The notes: generated from the sequence alone by a model not told the origin. A stretch of 64,000 nucleotides of DNA from Bradyrhizobium sp. 195 (GCF_023101665.1 NZ_CP082161.1:7316001-7380000); one strand, 5' to 3'. Shown: positions 1 through 8,690, numbered from the stretch's first letter. Numbers and translations are program-made.

Positions 1-2
1 AG

Positions 3-2618
3 AATGCCAACCTCATGCGAGCGGATTGCTGGTATTGGATCCGAAAGCAGCAGGCGCGCTTTTTTGCAGGCGACTACGCGGCTGCGATTGAGGCGTCACA
101 AAGGGCGCAGCGGCTGCTGTGGACGTCTATATCCCAGCTCGAAACCGCCGAATACGAATTCTATGGTGCATTGTCGCTCGCGATGGCCTGCGCTTCCGCC
201 GCGCCTGCCCAGCACCGGGAGTATCTCGCGGCACTGGCGGCGCACCGGAGACAGATCCAAACCTGGGCAAAGAATTGTCCGGAGAATTTCGAGAATCGCG
301 CTGCTCTTGTCGAGGCGGAGGTCGCCCGCTTGGAGGGCCGCGAGCTCGATGCCGAGCGCCTCTATGAACAAGCTATCCGCTCGGCCCGCGCCAATGGCTT
401 TGTTCAAAACGACGCGCTTGCCAACGAACTCGCCGCACGCTTCTACGCGGCGCGCGGGTTTGAGAGAATCGCTCGTGCGTACTTGGCCGACGCTCGGCGT
501 GCTTATTTGCGGTGGGGAGCTGATGGCAAGGTGCGGCAACTCGACCGCGTCTATGCCCACCTGGCAGAGGAAACACCGGCGCCCGGCCCGACGAGCACGA
601 TCGGGGCCCCCCTGGAGCAGCTCGACCTCGCCACAGTCATCAAGTTGTCGCAAGCGGTCTCGGGCGCAATCGTCCGGGAGAAGCTGCTCAGCACCGTCAT
701 GCGCACCGCTATCGAGCACGCGGGCGCCGAGCGCGGCCTGTTGATTCTGTCGCACGGTGCTGAGTTGCGAATTGCCGCCGAAGCGACCACCGACGGCGAC
801 ACGGTTGTCGTGCAACTGCGCGACGAGCCCGTGACTGCAGCGCTCCTGCCGGAGGCGATCCTCAACTACATCTTGCGTACGCGGGAGAGCATCATCCTCG
901 ATGATGCCGCAGCCCAGAAACCGTTTTCAGGGGATCCCTACATCATTCAGCGACAAGCGCGCTCTGTTCTCGGCCTGCCGGTGATCGCTCATGCCAATTT
1001 CATCGGCGTGCTGTACCTGGAAAACAATCTGGCTGCGCATGTCTTCGCGCCGGGTCGGATCGCGGTGCTAAAGCTGCTCGCCTCGCAGGCGGCAATCGCG
1101 CTGGAGAATGCTCACTTGTACCAGGATCTCGCAGATCGCGAGGCTAGGATTCGGCGTCTGGTCGAGGCCAACATCATCGGGATTATCATCTGGGAGCTTG
1201 GAGGTCGGATTCTGGAGGCGAATGATGCGTTTCTCCGCATCGTAGGATACGATCGCGCGGATCTCATTTCGGGCCGCCTGCGCTGGACTGACCTTACACC
1301 GCCGGAGTGGCTCGACCGCCACGTGCAATTGTGGATTCCGGAGCTAAAGATGATGGGGAGCGTGCAGCCGTTCGAGAAGGAATATTTCCGCAAGGACGGC
1401 AGCCGCGTGCCCGTATTGATCGGCATGGCTGCATTCGACGAACGACGAGATTACGGCGTCTCTTTTGTCGTCGACCTGACGGAGCGCAAGCGGTCGGAAG
1501 AAGCACTGCGGCAGAGCGAGGAGCGCTTTCGCACCCTTGTACAATTCTCCTTCGACGTCTACTGGGAATCCGATGCGCAGCATCGCTTCACCCGCCAGGA
1601 GTTCGGCCAAGGTCTTGCCGACGCGCCGGCGCCTGGCTCTGAAATTGGGCAGACGTGGTGGGAAGCGCCCTATTTGGAGCCTGACGCGGAGGCCTGGCGC
1701 AAGCACCGGGAGACGCTCGATGCCCACCTGCCGTTCCGTGATTTCGAGCTGGCGCGGCCTACGTCTGACGGCGGCAAACGCTACGTGTCCATCTCGGGAC
1801 TGCCGGTCCTCGACAATGCAGGGCGCTTCATCGGTTACCGCGGCGTCGGACGGGACACCACCGCGCGCAAGCAGGCCGAAGAGACCTTGCGGGAGGCGCA
1901 AGGGGAATTGGCGCATGCGAACCGCCTCGCCACCATGGGTGAGCTCACGGCCTCGATCGCCCATGAAGTAAGCCAGCCGATCGCTGGAGCATCGATGAAT
2001 GCCGATGCCGCCCTGCGTTACTTGAACAGAAACCCGCCGGATGTTGGGAGAGCCAGGGACATGCTCGGTTATGTTGTGAACGACAATGATAGAGCCCGCG
2101 ACATCATCGGGCGGATACGTGATCTCATCAAAAAAGCACCGCCACTGAAGGATCGCCTGGATATCAACGAGGCGATCCGGGACGTGATTGAGCTCGCCCG
2201 CAGCGAAGCGTTGAAGAACGACGTCGCGATGCAGACGGAACTCGGAGACGGTTTGCCACTCGTCGAAGGTGATCGCGTCCAATTGCAGCAGGTGATCCTC
2301 AACCTGATGGTCAATGCCATCCAAGCCATGGCCACCGTCGCGAGGGGATCGAGAAGCGTGCTCATTACGACCGCTCGGGCGGAATCTGACGGCATTATCG
2401 TCGCGGTGAAGGATTCGGGACCAGGATTGGCCCCAGACGCTCTCAAGCGCATATTCGACCCCTTCTACACGACGAAGCCTGACGGTCTGGGGATGGGACT
2501 GTCGATCTGCCGCTCGATCATCGAAGCGCATGCCGGGCGCTTGTGGGTGACCTCCAATGCGCCCCATGGCGCGACTTTCCACTTCACGGTGCCAGCCCAT
2601 CCGGGCATCGCGTCGTGA
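3..2618 (+). CDS. Hybrid sensor histidine kinase, C-terminal part (gene enters from left edge)
   Basis: The reading frame is open to the left edge, so the true start lies outside the window. Numbering from the Met at base 15, about 200 residues of helical, TPR-like sequence are followed by a GAF domain (about 205-365), two PAS domains (about 375-495 and 505-620), a HisKA dimerisation helix with the H-box His near residue 650 (AHEVSQP), and an HATPase_c domain with N-box Asn near 767, a DSGPGL G1 box near 800 and a GMGLSICRS G2 box. This order matches the C-terminal half of the very large proteins that join a Ser/Thr-kinase-like domain, an AAA/NACHT-like ATPase, GAF, PAS and a histidine kinase; the kinase and ATPase parts would lie upstream. 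It should autophosphorylate on His in response to a cytosolic ligand or redox signal. No membrane segment is visible and no response regulator follows. Signal unknown. Confidence 0.9.
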   Translation, partial: NANLMRADCWYWIRKQQARFFAGDYAAAIEASQRAQRLLWTSISQLETAEYEFYGALSLAMACASAAPAQHREYLAALAAHRRQIQTWAKNCPENFENRAALVEAEVARLEGRELDAERLYEQAIRSARANGFVQNDALANELAARFYAARGFERIARAYLADARRAYLRWGADGKVRQLDRVYAHLAEETPAPGPTSTIGAPLEQLDLATVIKLSQAVSGAIVREKLLSTVMRTAIEHAGAERGLLILSHGAELRIAAEATTDGDTVVVQLRDEPVTAALLPEAILNYILRTRESIILDDAAAQKPFSGDPYIIQRQARSVLGLPVIAHANFIGVLYLENNLAAHVFAPGRIAVLKLLASQAAIALENAHLYQDLADREARIRRLVEANIIGIIIWELGGRILEANDAFLRIVGYDRADLISGRLRWTDLTPPEWLDRHVQLWIPELKMMGSVQPFEKEYFRKDGSRVPVLIGMAAFDERRDYGVSFVVDLTERKRSEEALRQSEERFRTLVQFSFDVYWESDAQHRFTRQEFGQGLADAPAPGSEIGQTWWEAPYLEPDAEAWRKHRETLDAHLPFRDFELARPTSDGGKRYVSISGLPVLDNAGRFIGYRGVGRDTTARKQAEETLREAQGELAHANRLATMGELTASIAHEVSQPIAGASMNADAALRYLNRNPPDVGRARDMLGYVVNDNDRARDIIGRIRDLIKKAPPLKDRLDINEAIRDVIELARSEALKNDVAMQTELGDGLPLVEGDRVQLQQVILNLMVNAIQAMATVARGSRSVLITTARAESDGIIVAVKDSGPGLAPDALKRIFDPFYTTKPDGLGMGLSICRSIIEAHAGRLWVTSNAPHGATFHFTVPAHPGIAS

Positions 2619-2756
2619 CGATCCCGCACGGTCGCTTTTGAGATCCCGCTCCGGCGTTCACGCCAGTTCCGATGTGTCAATCTGGAGTGGGCCCTGGGGC
2701 CGGATAGGGGCGAATTTACGATTTGACGGCTATCGGGCTTTCGAGGACGAAGGCCC

Positions 2757-3060
2757 ATGGCCAAGCACCGCATTCACAGCATCGAGTTCAAGCGTCAGCC
2801 GCCATGTTGCAACGACTGATTGCGATTACGACCAGCCGATCTTCCCCGACCGAGCGAAGGACATGACCGTGACGGACCCGATCAGCTGTGGGTCGCCGAC
2901 ATTGCCTGCATCGCGATCGTGGCCGCCTTCGTCTACGTCGCCGTCATTCTCGACGCGTGTCGCGCCGGGTGGTCGGTTATGCGATCAGCCGGTCGAGCCA
3001 TGCGCGGCGGACGATCGCCGCCCTCGCGGCCGCGTCCCTTCGGCGGCCGCTAGTCCGCCA
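2757..3060 (+). mobile_element. IS3-family transposase remnant (orfA start fused to orfB core, deleted and frameshifted)
   Basis: Base 2757 starts MAKHRIHSIEFKRQ, which matches the start of IS3-family orfA proteins. After this, the sequence jumps to text typical of orfB just before and inside the DDE core: HVATTDCDYDQPIFPDRAKD, then, after a frame change near 2870, DQLWVADI, FVYVAVILDA and SRRVVGYAISRS (another frame change near 2960). The central part of orfA, the start of orfB and the DDE C-terminus are missing, so this is a dead element with an internal deletion. No clear terminal inverted repeats or target duplication were found. About 140 bases before it and 190 after it, up to the next gene, hold nothing recognisable. 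Confidence 0.75.
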
Positions 3061-3252
3061 CTAAGGGCATGCACGGCGGCGGCAAACTCTGCATTCGAGA
3101 TCGCCAACCTACAACACAAGAAAGAGAACATGCCCGCGCTCGCTAGATGGCCTGCTCGGCTCACCTCCCCCAAGCGGACATCGCGACCGGTTAGGCGAAC
3201 GGCGGCCACGCGCCAGATTCAGACGTTTCGACTTCACCGAGCATCAAATCGG

Positions 3253-3753
3253 TTAGATGGCTCGCGGAGTGAGTCGGGGAAGCCAGCGCGGCACGTTGGC
3301 GCAATAGCTTTCATACTCGGCTCCGAAGCTTTGGCGGAGCGTCGGCTCCTCATAGGCAATTACGAAAATGTGAAAAAAGAGCCAGATCAACGCGCAGTAG
3401 CCAAGGAGATGCCAGTCAGCGAATAACACCGCCTGACCAAGAATGACGGCAACCACTGCAACATAAATCGGATTGCGCACATAGCGATATAATCCGCTCA
3501 CCACGAGATTGCGTGGTGGCGCGATCGGCGCGGGCGTGCCCAGACCCTGTAATGCAAAGCGCGCAAACGAATCTAACAATCCAGGCACGCCGGCAATAAT
3601 GAACGCGAGCCCAGCCAAGCGTGTCGCCTCGGCGGCTAAAAAGGGTGGCCGAAATTCCCAATGCGTGATCAACCATGGGATGACGCCCGCCAACATCGCC
3701 GGTGCAACGATGAAAAACAGCGCGGATCCCAGGATTGCTGTGATCTTCGACAT
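3253..3753 (-). CDS. Isoprenylcysteine carboxyl methyltransferase (ICMT/PEMT) family membrane protein
   Basis: 166 residues with about four to five hydrophobic segments. The conserved core of the ICMT/phospholipid N-methyltransferase fold is visible: GLYRYVRNPIYVAV near residues 88-101 and a C-terminal EEPTLRQSFGAEYESYCANVPR-like block with the EEP and Y..Y..VPRW residues that bind S-adenosylmethionine and close the active site. Family members methylate lipids or thiol/carboxyl groups at the membrane; the substrate here is unknown. ATG at 3753 has a GGGAGGA ribosome site. It lies 24 bases after the gene at 3778-4041 on the same strand and is probably the last gene of the sigma-factor operon. 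Confidence 0.8.
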   Translation of the reverse strand: MSKITAILGSALFFIVAPAMLAGVIPWLITHWEFRPPFLAAEATRLAGLAFIIAGVPGLLDSFARFALQGLGTPAPIAPPRNLVVSGLYRYVRNPIYVAVVAVILGQAVLFADWHLLGYCALIWLFFHIFVIAYEEPTLRQSFGAEYESYCANVPRWLPRLTPRAI

Positions 3754-3777
3754 GCGTCCTCCCGTCCTGTCGCAATG

Positions 3778-4041
3778 TTAATGCGGCCATGTCCGGTCAG
3801 CGCGTTCAGCGGTTGAATCGCGATGGCCTTGCGAAAACGTCTCGACCAGGCCCACGGTCCAGCACATCGGGCATCCGCGTAGCGCGACGAGGGCGGCAAT
3901 GCCCGCGCCCAAGGACAGCCAAGGGTGCGCGGTCTGGTGGACGATGGCCCAAGCGAGTAGCGCCGCCGCAGCTGCGCCGCGCATCAGGTGTGCGCCCAGG
4001 AAGGCGCTCCCGAACATGCCGACTCCACGAAAGTAATTCAT
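3778..4041 (-). CDS. Small membrane protein with a CPMC motif, linked to ECF sigma factor
   Basis: 87 residues. Two hydrophobic stretches are visible (about 18-36 and 44-60), the second ending in RGCPMCW near residue 58. The ATG at 4041 overlaps the sigma-factor stop (ATGA), so translation is coupled. The paired hydrophobic segments and the CP-containing turn resemble the DUF2892/YgaP-like membrane domain, and the upstream gene at 4589-4795 carries a similar CPAC turn. It could be a membrane partner or target of the sigma factor, perhaps sensing thiol state or metal; this role is inferred only from gene order and the Cys pair. Confidence 0.7.
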   Translation of the reverse strand: MNYFRGVGMFGSAFLGAHLMRGAAAAALLAWAIVHQTAHPWLSLGAGIAALVALRGCPMCWTVGLVETFSQGHRDSTAERADRTWPH

Positions 4042-4592
4042 GTGCTCTCTCGTCCGCTGTCCTTTGTGCCGAGCAGGTATTCGCGCACCAGTGCGCGGGC
4101 GCGGCGCAGGCGGCTTTTGGCCGCTTCGCGCGTCACGCCGAGCCGCCCGGCGATTTCCCAAATCGTCAGATCTTCGAGATCTCGCAGCAGCAGCACTTCG
4201 CGATGCGACGGCGAAAGCGACTCGATCGCATTGACCAAGTCTATGCGCAACTCGTCCGGCGGGACCTTTGCGAGCTCGCGTGACGCTTCCAGGCTGGCGA
4301 GCTCCTCGACTCCGCGCATCAGCATCAGCGCCGGCAGCATGCAAAGGCGCGCGATGACGGTCAGCAGCCAGCCGGCGAGTGCGGCTGGACTGCGGATCGT
4401 GCCCACGCGCCGGTACACGACGATGAGTGCTTCTTGCACCACATCCTCGATAACCGAGGCGCGGTAGCAAAGGCGCCGGGCGTAGCGTCGAATGTCCGGC
4501 TGCAGCGCCACCATTAGCTGTGTCAGCGCGTGCCGGTCACCCGACTGTGCCGCGAACAAGAGATCGTCTGATACGCGCGCCAAGGCAGTCAC
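4038..4592 (-). CDS. ECF-type RNA polymerase sigma factor
   Basis: 184 residues from a GTG start at 4592, chosen because it overlaps the stop of the gene before it (GTGA) and begins right before sigma region 2. Region 2 covers about residues 20-85, with the DVVQEALIVVYRRV helix at 50-63. Region 4 covers about 115-175, with the helix-turn-helix LTIWEIAGRLGVTREAAKSR at 142-161. Size and lack of regions 1 and 3 fit an ECF sigma factor. No classical anti-sigma gene (zinc-finger or RskA type) is adjacent; instead both neighbours are very small membrane proteins with Cys-Pro-x-Cys motifs, followed by an ICMT-like enzyme. It probably directs transcription of an envelope or redox stress regulon. Confidence 0.88.
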   Translation of the reverse strand: MTALARVSDDLLFAAQSGDRHALTQLMVALQPDIRRYARRLCYRASVIEDVVQEALIVVYRRVGTIRSPAALAGWLLTVIARLCMLPALMLMRGVEELASLEASRELAKVPPDELRIDLVNAIESLSPSHREVLLLRDLEDLTIWEIAGRLGVTREAAKSRLRRARALVREYLLGTKDSGREST

Positions 4593-4795
4593 CCCTTCAG
4601 TGGCTCGCGCCCGGCGATGGCGCAGGCAGGGCAATAGCCGAACACGCCGGTGACCAGCGTCACGACACCCGTGCCGCTGAGCAGTAGCCCGAGCGGCGAA
4701 GCGTGCAGCGCAACCACGCCGCAGATGAGCATCAAGCCCCCGCCGATCAGCCTGGCCGCGCGCTCCCACCCGCCAACGTTCTTCCTATACCACAT
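4589..4795 (-). CDS. DUF2892 / YgaP-type small membrane protein
   Basis: 68 residues from ATG 4795, with a GGAG ribosome site. The N-terminal MWYRKNVGGWERAARLIGG is characteristic of the DUF2892 inner-membrane domain (N-x-G-x-x-(D/E)-R-x-x-R). Two transmembrane helices follow (about 15-32 and 35-53), then FGYCPACAIAG with a CPAC motif near residues 55-58. It is the first gene of the minus-strand operon and its stop overlaps the GTG of the ECF sigma factor. DUF2892 domains often occur next to rhodanese or redox proteins. Function unknown; a membrane sensor or regulator for the sigma factor is a reasonable guess. Confidence 0.8.
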   Translation of the reverse strand: MWYRKNVGGWERAARLIGGGLMLICGVVALHASPLGLLLSGTGVVTLVTGVFGYCPACAIAGREPLKG

Positions 4796-4977
4796 GGTTC
4801 TGTGCTCCGGTTCGTGACGCGCCGCTATGGCGCATTCACCCAGACAAGAGGGCGCAAACCCGGCGCCGGGGTCGCGGCACAAAAAATAATTTGAAGGGGT
4901 GGCAGCTTCAGCAGGGTGGCGTGGGCGTCGGGCGCGGGCCTGGGCCGCTGAAGAGCGCCGGCATCGGGTCGCCGGGG

Positions 4978-5255
4978 TGTGGATATCCGGATAAAGCCGG
5001 GCCAGCCGCTCGCGCATCTCGGCGCGCCCCAATGTGGCTTGTCCTGCTTGCATACGATATTCGACAAGCAGGTTCTTGCCCTCAATCCAGCCCTTCTCTC
5101 GCAAGCCGCAGCCATGCAGCATGACTTGGATCGCGGGCCGGATCATCTGCCCAACGGCCAAGGAAGCCAATTCGGCGAGGTTTTGTTTGCGCGAGCGAAT
5201 GCCGAGGTGAAACGAGCACCGCCGCAGTAGCCGCTATGATGTCCCGCCGCTTCAT
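4978..5255 (-). pseudogene. Decayed ABC-type substrate-binding protein gene
   Basis: ATG at 5255 starts MKRRDIIAATAAVLVSPRHS, a typical signal peptide of the ABC_sub_bind (DUF534) family, followed by RRIGFLG. The frame then runs into a stop near 5082. The expected next block, LREKGWIEGKNLLVEYRMQAG, is found one frame over and stops making sense near 4978 (LARLYPDI). Only about the first 90 residues of a roughly 320-residue protein can be traced, across at least one frameshift. An intact relative of the same family is at 39419-40396. Confidence 0.7.
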
Positions 5256-5688
5256 TCGTTCCTCATGGCTGCTTGAGGACGATGGGGTGCAGAGTATCAG
5301 TGCTTGACGTTCGTCGCACTCAGTGAAGTGCAATTCTCCGTCGCGAAGCGGCGCGATGTCGCATACCGCAATGGATCATTCACGTCAGTGGGCCCTTTAC
5401 CCGGGAGCTTTCGGTCTTCCACCATGGGCAGACATCCTCAGACTTGGTGTGCATGTCTTTGGCGGCCTAGGCCTCGCTATCCGCACCACGATTTCGCGCA
5501 CGGGAAGTTGGAGCCTGACAGCCGTGCTTCCCTAATGCAATTCTGCCCGCTCCTATTGACTCGCATCGCGAATGGGCAAATCCTTCCAACAACGCAATTG
5601 CCACCGCCAATTTCAGCACTGCGAACTTAGGCGCCTTGGCCTTATCGGTCATCTGAACAAATTTTTCTGAACAGAAACGGAGGGGCCG
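5256..5688. other. Non-coding stretch, no recognisable feature
   Basis: 433 bases between the decayed binding-protein gene and the TPR protein. Short open frames here have no recognisable protein text and no good ribosome sites. The right end must hold the promoter of the gene at 5689, but no convincing -35/-10 pair could be picked. Confidence 0.4.
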
Positions 5689-7290
5689 ATGCGCACGCTC
5701 GCCTTGAGGACCGTCTCTCTTCTCACCCTCGCCACCCTGTGCTCGATCTCCGCCACGCCTGCCGCACACGCGGAGAACGGGACCGACGAGCAGTTCGGCA
5801 GGGTTCACTTCCAGACCTCCTGCAACGAGGTGGCGCAGCGCCGCTTCGACCGCGGGATGCGCTATCAGCACTCGTTCTGGTACCGGCCCGCGAAAGAGAT
5901 TTTCGAGGAGACGTTGCAGGCCGATCCCGAATGCGCGATCGCCTATTGGGGCATTGCCCTCAGCCTGCTGTACAATCCGCATTTTCCCGCGCCGAAGGAA
6001 AACCTCACTGAGGGCCTCGCCGCGCTGCAGAAGGCGAAGGCACTCGGCACCAAGAGCGAACGCGAGCGCGACTATATCGACGCGCTGCTTGCCTTCTATT
6101 CGGGTGACGAGAAGACGACGTTTGGCCAACGCGCGCAGGCTTATCTCAAGGCCACCGAAGCCGTCGCCACGCGCTATCCCGATGATGACGAGGCGCAGAT
6201 CGCCTATGCCATCACGCTGAATGTCACGGCGTCACCAAACGACAAAACCTACGCCAACCGGCTCAAGGGCGCTGCGATCCTGGAGCCGATCTTCAAGCGA
6301 CAGCCGCGGCACCCGGGCGTCGCGCATTACTTGATCCACCTCTACGACTATCCGGCGATCGCAGAGCAAGGTCTCGACGCTGCCAAGCGCTATTCCGAGA
6401 TCGCGCCTGCGGCGCCGCACGCTTTGCATATGCCGTCGCACATCTTTACGCGCGTCGGCTACTGGAATGAATCGATCGAAGCCAATAGCCGTTCCGCTAA
6501 GGCTGCCAAGGAGGGCAAGGACCCCAGCGAGCAGCTGCATGCCGACGACTATATGGTCTACGCCCTGCTCCAGCTTGCGCAGGACAGCCGAGCCCGCGAC
6601 GTCATCGCGGACATGGTCGCGACCACGGCGTATGCGCCGGCCGTCCGCGCCGGTCCCTACGCGCTAGCGGCCAGCCAGGCGCGCTATATGGTCGAGCGAG
6701 GCGATTGGCAGGGCGCGGCCGCGCTGAAGGTCGAGCCGAGCCGGTTTGCCTATGTCGATGCGATCTCCTATTTCGCCCGCGCCCTTGGCGCGGCGCGCTC
6801 CGGCAACGCAGACGCAGCGACGGCGGACATCGCCAAGCTGGCGGAACTGCGGGACAAGCTGCAGCAGGACAAGGACGCCTATTGGGCCGAGATCGTCGAC
6901 ATTCAGCGGCAGGTCGCCACCGCTTGGCAGCTCAACGCCCGGGAAAAACAGGCGGATGCGTTGGAAGCAATGCGCCTTGCCGCCGATGCCGAAGACAAGA
7001 CCGAAAAATCCATCGTGACGCCGGGACCGCTTGCGCCGGCACGCGAGCTTTACGGCACCATGCTGCTCGAGCGCGGCATGGCGACAGAGGCATTGGCCGC
7101 GTTCGAGGCCACGATGCGCAAGGAACCGAACCGCTTTGGCGCGACGATCGGCGCCGCTCACGCGGCCGAGAAGGCGGGTGACATCGCGAAGGCACGCCAA
7201 TACTACGCCAAAGTCGTCGACATGGCGCGCAATGGCGACTCCTCGCGGGAGGACCTCGCGGCCGCACGGAAGTTCATGGCTCAAAATTAG
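5689..7290 (+). CDS. Exported TPR-repeat protein
   Basis: 533 residues from ATG 5689, with a strong GGAGG ribosome site. A signal peptide is visible (about 1-28, cleavage after AHA). The mature protein contains tetratricopeptide-like helical pairs: RGMRYQHSFWYRPAKEIFEE around 57-80, AIAYWGIALSLLYNP around 85-100, repeated blocks in the middle, and a clear C-terminal TPR with ARELYGTMLLERGMATEALAAFE and KAGDIAKARQYYAKVV. Proteins of this type, with a conserved HPGVAHYLIHLYDYP block (about 206-220) and HALHMPSHIF (about 244-253), are widespread, but I know of no assigned function. It probably acts in the periplasm as a protein-binding scaffold. The gene at 7313 follows after 22 bases and may be co-transcribed. 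Confidence 0.88.
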   Translation: MRTLALRTVSLLTLATLCSISATPAAHAENGTDEQFGRVHFQTSCNEVAQRRFDRGMRYQHSFWYRPAKEIFEETLQADPECAIAYWGIALSLLYNPHFPAPKENLTEGLAALQKAKALGTKSERERDYIDALLAFYSGDEKTTFGQRAQAYLKATEAVATRYPDDDEAQIAYAITLNVTASPNDKTYANRLKGAAILEPIFKRQPRHPGVAHYLIHLYDYPAIAEQGLDAAKRYSEIAPAAPHALHMPSHIFTRVGYWNESIEANSRSAKAAKEGKDPSEQLHADDYMVYALLQLAQDSRARDVIADMVATTAYAPAVRAGPYALAASQARYMVERGDWQGAAALKVEPSRFAYVDAISYFARALGAARSGNADAATADIAKLAELRDKLQQDKDAYWAEIVDIQRQVATAWQLNAREKQADALEAMRLAADAEDKTEKSIVTPGPLAPARELYGTMLLERGMATEALAAFEATMRKEPNRFGATIGAAHAAEKAGDIAKARQYYAKVVDMARNGDSSREDLAAARKFMAQN

Positions 7291-7312
7291 CAAAAGTTCA
7301 GCGGCATCTGCC

Positions 7313-7879
7313 ATGCGCCTGGCAAGCAAATTCGTTGCGATCAGCGCAGCCACCGCACTGCTCTGCGCAGCCGCTGTGGTCTGGATATTGCGATCTGACG
7401 AACCGGCACGCGCAACAGCGGCATCCGGCGAGGTCCGCCCGGTGTGGACGGAGACCGACTGGCCTTTCGGCGCAGATCCCTGGGGGAAGGGAAAGGCGTT
7501 CCGCTGCAAGCCCCACGATTGCGGCGGCGAGGTCCAGCTGTACGTTCGCGCCAAGCTCGGCTTTTGCAATTGCGTCACCGGCGTCGCCGAAGACGGCGAC
7601 CTCGAGCAAATGGGCGACTTGGCGCTGATTGGCAAGGTAACGCCGATCGGTGCCGGCCGAGAAATCGTAGTCGGTCGGATGCGCGGCCGCAGCCGGGCCT
7701 ATCGCGTCGAGGGAAATCGCAACGCCGCGCTCTCACTCGCCTTCAATCAGCGCTGCGACATGGTGGCCGCGACGGTTTTGGTTGGACCGGGCGCGCCCGC
7801 GTCACTGGAGCCGGCGGTGCTGGCCTTCCTCAATAGCGATCGCATGTTGAATTGGGCCGAGATCGCGCTTGGACTATGA
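7313..7879 (+). CDS. Hypothetical membrane-anchored or exported protein
   Basis: 188 residues from ATG 7313. An N-terminal hydrophobic segment (about 7-27) looks like a signal anchor or signal peptide. The rest has six Cys residues, five of them early: C-KPHD-C in the first half, then CNC shortly after, plus one later (QRCDM). Their spacing could allow disulfides or metal binding in the periplasm. No domain family is recognised. The short distance to the TPR gene upstream suggests a shared transcript. The start was chosen because it places the hydrophobic segment at the N-terminus; no strong ribosome site is visible. Confidence 0.7.
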   Translation: MRLASKFVAISAATALLCAAAVVWILRSDEPARATAASGEVRPVWTETDWPFGADPWGKGKAFRCKPHDCGGEVQLYVRAKLGFCNCVTGVAEDGDLEQMGDLALIGKVTPIGAGREIVVGRMRGRSRAYRVEGNRNAALSLAFNQRCDMVAATVLVGPGAPASLEPAVLAFLNSDRMLNWAEIALGL

Positions 7880-8181
7880 CTCAGAGCAATTCGGCTTCCG
7901 TCGTTCGCAGACCATAGGACCTCCTACTCCTCGCTAAGGAGAGCGTTCAGGCAAGCGGATCATTGGTCGCGGGGCCGTAAGAGAGAAGATGACGGGCTAG
8001 TGTATGAGCCGTGGGGATTACGAACGGGCCAGCGTTACCATCGGAGTAACGGGGGGCTTGATGGGGAATCCAATTCGTCTCGCTCGACATCCGACGCCCA
8101 TCCACGACGAGTCTCGTGGAAAGTTCGTGGGAATAATCTTTTCAAGGGTCAGCCAGATGATGGCTAAACCCTTGAAGAAGA
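7880..8181. other. Non-coding stretch before tRNA-Val
   Basis: About 300 bases with no protein-coding text that I trust. An open frame on the plus strand that ends inside the tRNA gives the well-known false peptide GTTGIEPVTPTMSR and is not a gene. The tRNA transcript, on the minus strand, would end in this stretch; no clear terminator hairpin was picked out. Confidence 0.4.
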
Positions 8182-8256
8182 TGGTGGGCACGACAGGGAT
8201 CGAACCTGTGACCCCTACCATGTCAAGGTAGTGCTCTCCCGCTGAGCTACGTGCCC
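8182..8256 (-). tRNA. tRNA-Val (anticodon GAC)
   Basis: On the minus strand the sequence folds as a standard tRNA. The acceptor stem is GGGCACG/CGTGCCC, the D arm has GCTC...GAGC, the anticodon stem CTACC/GGTAG encloses the loop TTGACAT with anticodon GAC, and the T arm is ACAGG-TTCGATC-CCTGT. The discriminator base is A and CCA is encoded. GAC reads valine codons GUC/GUU. Confidence 0.97.
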
Positions 8257-8330
8257 TAGAGGTCGTCTAGATCGGGTGGGGTCCCTATAACGGCTCAGGG
8301 GAGCCGGCGCAAGGACGGAACGGGGCCGAT

Positions 8331-8690
8331 TCAGGCCGCCAGCATCTTGTTCACTTCGCTGACCAATTCGCGCAGATGCACGGGCTTGGACAGCACTTTG
8401 GCGTTCTTGGGGGCGTCCGAATCCGAGTTCAGGGCCACCGCGGCGAAGCCGGTGATGAACATGATCTTGATGTCGGGGTCGAGTTCCGAAGCCCGGCGGG
8501 CGAGCTCGATGCCGTCCATCTCCGGCATCACGATGTCAGTCAGCAGCATCTCGAACGGCTCTTCCCGCAGCCGTTGATAGGCGGCCATGCCGTTGTCATG
8601 GGACGAGACCTGAAAACCGGCGTTTTCCAGCGCCTTGACCAGGAAACGGCGCATGTCGTTGTCGTCTTCGGCGAGCAGGATTTTTGGCAT
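8331..8690 (-). CDS. cpdR: Single-domain response regulator, CpdR type
   Basis: 119 residues, a lone receiver domain. The acidic pair is E8/D9-D10, the phospho-acceptor is D52 (TDIVMPEMDG), the switch Thr is T80 and the conserved Lys is K102 (SKPVHL). In alphaproteobacteria CpdR is phosphorylated through the CckA-ChpT relay; in its unphosphorylated form it primes the ClpXP protease to degrade cell-cycle proteins. Length and the MPKILLAEDDNDMRRFLVKAL start match CpdR closely. It is divergent from the amidohydrolase at 9017. TTAACC-like half sites near 8768 and 8866 could be CtrA contacts, but they are weak evidence. Confidence 0.85.
   Translation of the reverse strand: MPKILLAEDDNDMRRFLVKALENAGFQVSSHDNGMAAYQRLREEPFEMLLTDIVMPEMDGIELARRASELDPDIKIMFITGFAAVALNSDSDAPKNAKVLSKPVHLRELVSEVNKMLAA

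Noticed and set aside
2557..3426. 289-codon frame through the IS remnant
   Set aside because: Only one short part matches the transposase; the rest is out-of-frame or intergenic.
8004..8231. 75-codon open frame ending in GTTGIEPVTPTMSR
   Set aside because: Its end is the antisense reading of tRNA-Val; this peptide is a well-known false call.
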